This document shows positions 62,780 through 64,000 of a DNA stretch of 64,000 nt, piece by piece. The DNA is taken from contig NC_026660.2 in NCBI RefSeq assembly GCF_000004075.3, forward strand, positions 20,897,498-20,961,497, given 5' to 3'. The notes beneath the pieces were generated by a model that worked only from the letters and a program-made list of their open reading frames with translations, was not told the DNA's origin and searched no databases. The DNA is from Cucumis sativus. Its lineage: Eukaryota > Streptophyta > Magnoliopsida > Cucurbitales > Cucurbitaceae. The position numbers and the translations under genes were made by a program. The first letter of the stretch is position 1, and the number at the start of each line of letters is the position of its first letter.

Positions 62780-64000
62780 AGACTTTCAAATCTGAAAGTA
62801 GATACCCTATTCATGTTAACTTACTTGAAATACTTGTCAATGCTTGGCATTCATGTTAACTTACTTGAAACCATTGTATTGCCTAGAAAGATACAGAAAC
62901 TTAGTAACATGTCTTCTATGTCAGGGCATGACCCTTTTGGGTTTTATATCCTATAATAGTTTGTGAACGATAAACATATTTCTATCTATGATAAGATTGT
63001 TATTGGGAGGAATATTCAACAAAGTTGAAATTGAATATATGAATTGCTTATTTCATATTAGAAAACCCTAAATATAATTAAATAAGTTCCCTGACTAAGG
63101 GCACGAGTACTTAAACTTGATGTTGAGAAATAAAAGTGAACCAAATTCGAGTAAATAGCTAAAAACAATTTATAGTACGAATAAGAATAATGCTATGTAC
63201 GTACCATACCATATTCTAAGGACATACTATTAGATACAACTTGTTTTGTAGTTATAAGGATTATCTTGTAAATTGTTACAAATTATGTAATTCCTAAATC
63301 GTTCATGTGGAGATGTGTAAAAACAGGGACATTTTTATGCAAAAACCTTATATAAAATCGAACAAAAAATTCAGTCACTCGTACTTTATTACGTTGTTTA
63401 TTGCTTAAAACTAACTATTTCAATACCATGACCTAAGTAACTCGACTTTAATCCTAAGCTAAACTATAAACTTTATTTATTCGAAATTATCCTTTGATAT
63501 GCAAGGATGAGAAGGGTCAAAATCATCATCCCAATAATTAAGTCTTCCATTTTGAGATAAGACCCTAGTGGATAACCGAAGGTATAACGTGTAAGATGGA
63601 TAACTATAAAATACATAATGTCCATAAAACAACTCTAGACGAGGAAAGTTAAGTTGTAGATTTGTATTTTGTAGGTATTTCGAGTTTATGTTTTATGGAT
63701 GTTGTGTATTTGTAGATTAACTTTCTAAAACTAAATTGGACTTAGTGTTGCGTAAGAACTAATTAAATGCGATATTTGTTGATTTTAGTTTATGTGACTA
63801 AATTTGAATTGGTTTTCGTTTAGGGGTACATTGATAATCATTTGCACTTCAATAAATTTTCTATAAGATTATAAAGGTATTGTGATCGTACAAATTGGAT
63901 AACATATAGCAACAACTGTAAGCTTGATATGTGTTCTTACAAGACAGATGAACTATTTTATAAGTTATCTTAGGACCTAAATAATTTAAGTTTTAACAAA
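62780..64000. other. Right-edge intergenic, nothing recognised
   Basis: AT-rich sequence without coding frames above background. A 21-bp phrase CATTCATGTTAAC..ACTTGAAA occurs twice near 62810-62870. Confidence 0.35.

Overview
This window is nuclear DNA of a flowering plant (eudicot). It is AT-rich, the genes have GT-AG introns, there is a eukaryotic tRNA-Val, and the proteins are plant-specific. The sequence style and repeat types suggest a cucurbit, but that is an inference from general resemblance and cannot be proved from the window alone. All protein names come from reading conserved motifs by eye. No database search was run.

Layout, left to right. (1) 1-3279, minus: 5' part of an FZL-like chloroplast dynamin-type GTPase that runs off the left edge. 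One intron carries a non-autonomous DNA transposon with clear terminal inverted repeats and a target-site duplication. (2) 6490-8641, minus: six-exon coiled-coil protein of unknown function, with a tandemly duplicated foldback element in an intron. (3) 9280-11500: dispersed repeats, no gene. (4) 12810-19089, plus: a gene of the GTD-binding (zein-binding, DUF593) myosin-binding family. Its 5' half is broken by several frameshifts, stops and a 2.3-kb LINE insertion. Its 3' half remains one open frame of about 2.7 kb. (5) 21528-22610 (minus) and 26640-27502 (plus): two divergent GPI-anchored lipid-transfer proteins. A pair of diverged repeats lies on either side of the second. (6) 32841-33884, plus: SKIP30-type F-box/kelch gene with an overlapping upstream ORF and a probable long 5'UTR intron. 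(7) 36333-36947, minus: small basic Pro/Ser-rich protein with a PNRC-like motif. (8) 38863-38936, minus: tRNA-Val(AAC), with a decayed inverted relative 312 bp away. (9) 40121-42206, minus: three-exon plastid small membrane protein. (10) 45130-46060: Ty1/copia relic. (11) 49932-56414, minus: complete 14-exon ent-copalyl diphosphate synthase that splices to an unbroken 843-aa frame. (12) 57-64 kb: repeats and a second copia relic, no convincing gene.

The genes are independent plant loci rather than a cluster. They are the CPS step of gibberellin synthesis, two plastid membrane proteins, cuticle or cell-wall lipid transfer, SCF ubiquitin ligation, and actomyosin cargo binding. The observation most worth a second look is the asymmetric decay of the myosin-binding gene: an intact GTD-domain half with in-frame 66-residue repeats sits directly behind a LINE and a shattered N-terminal half.
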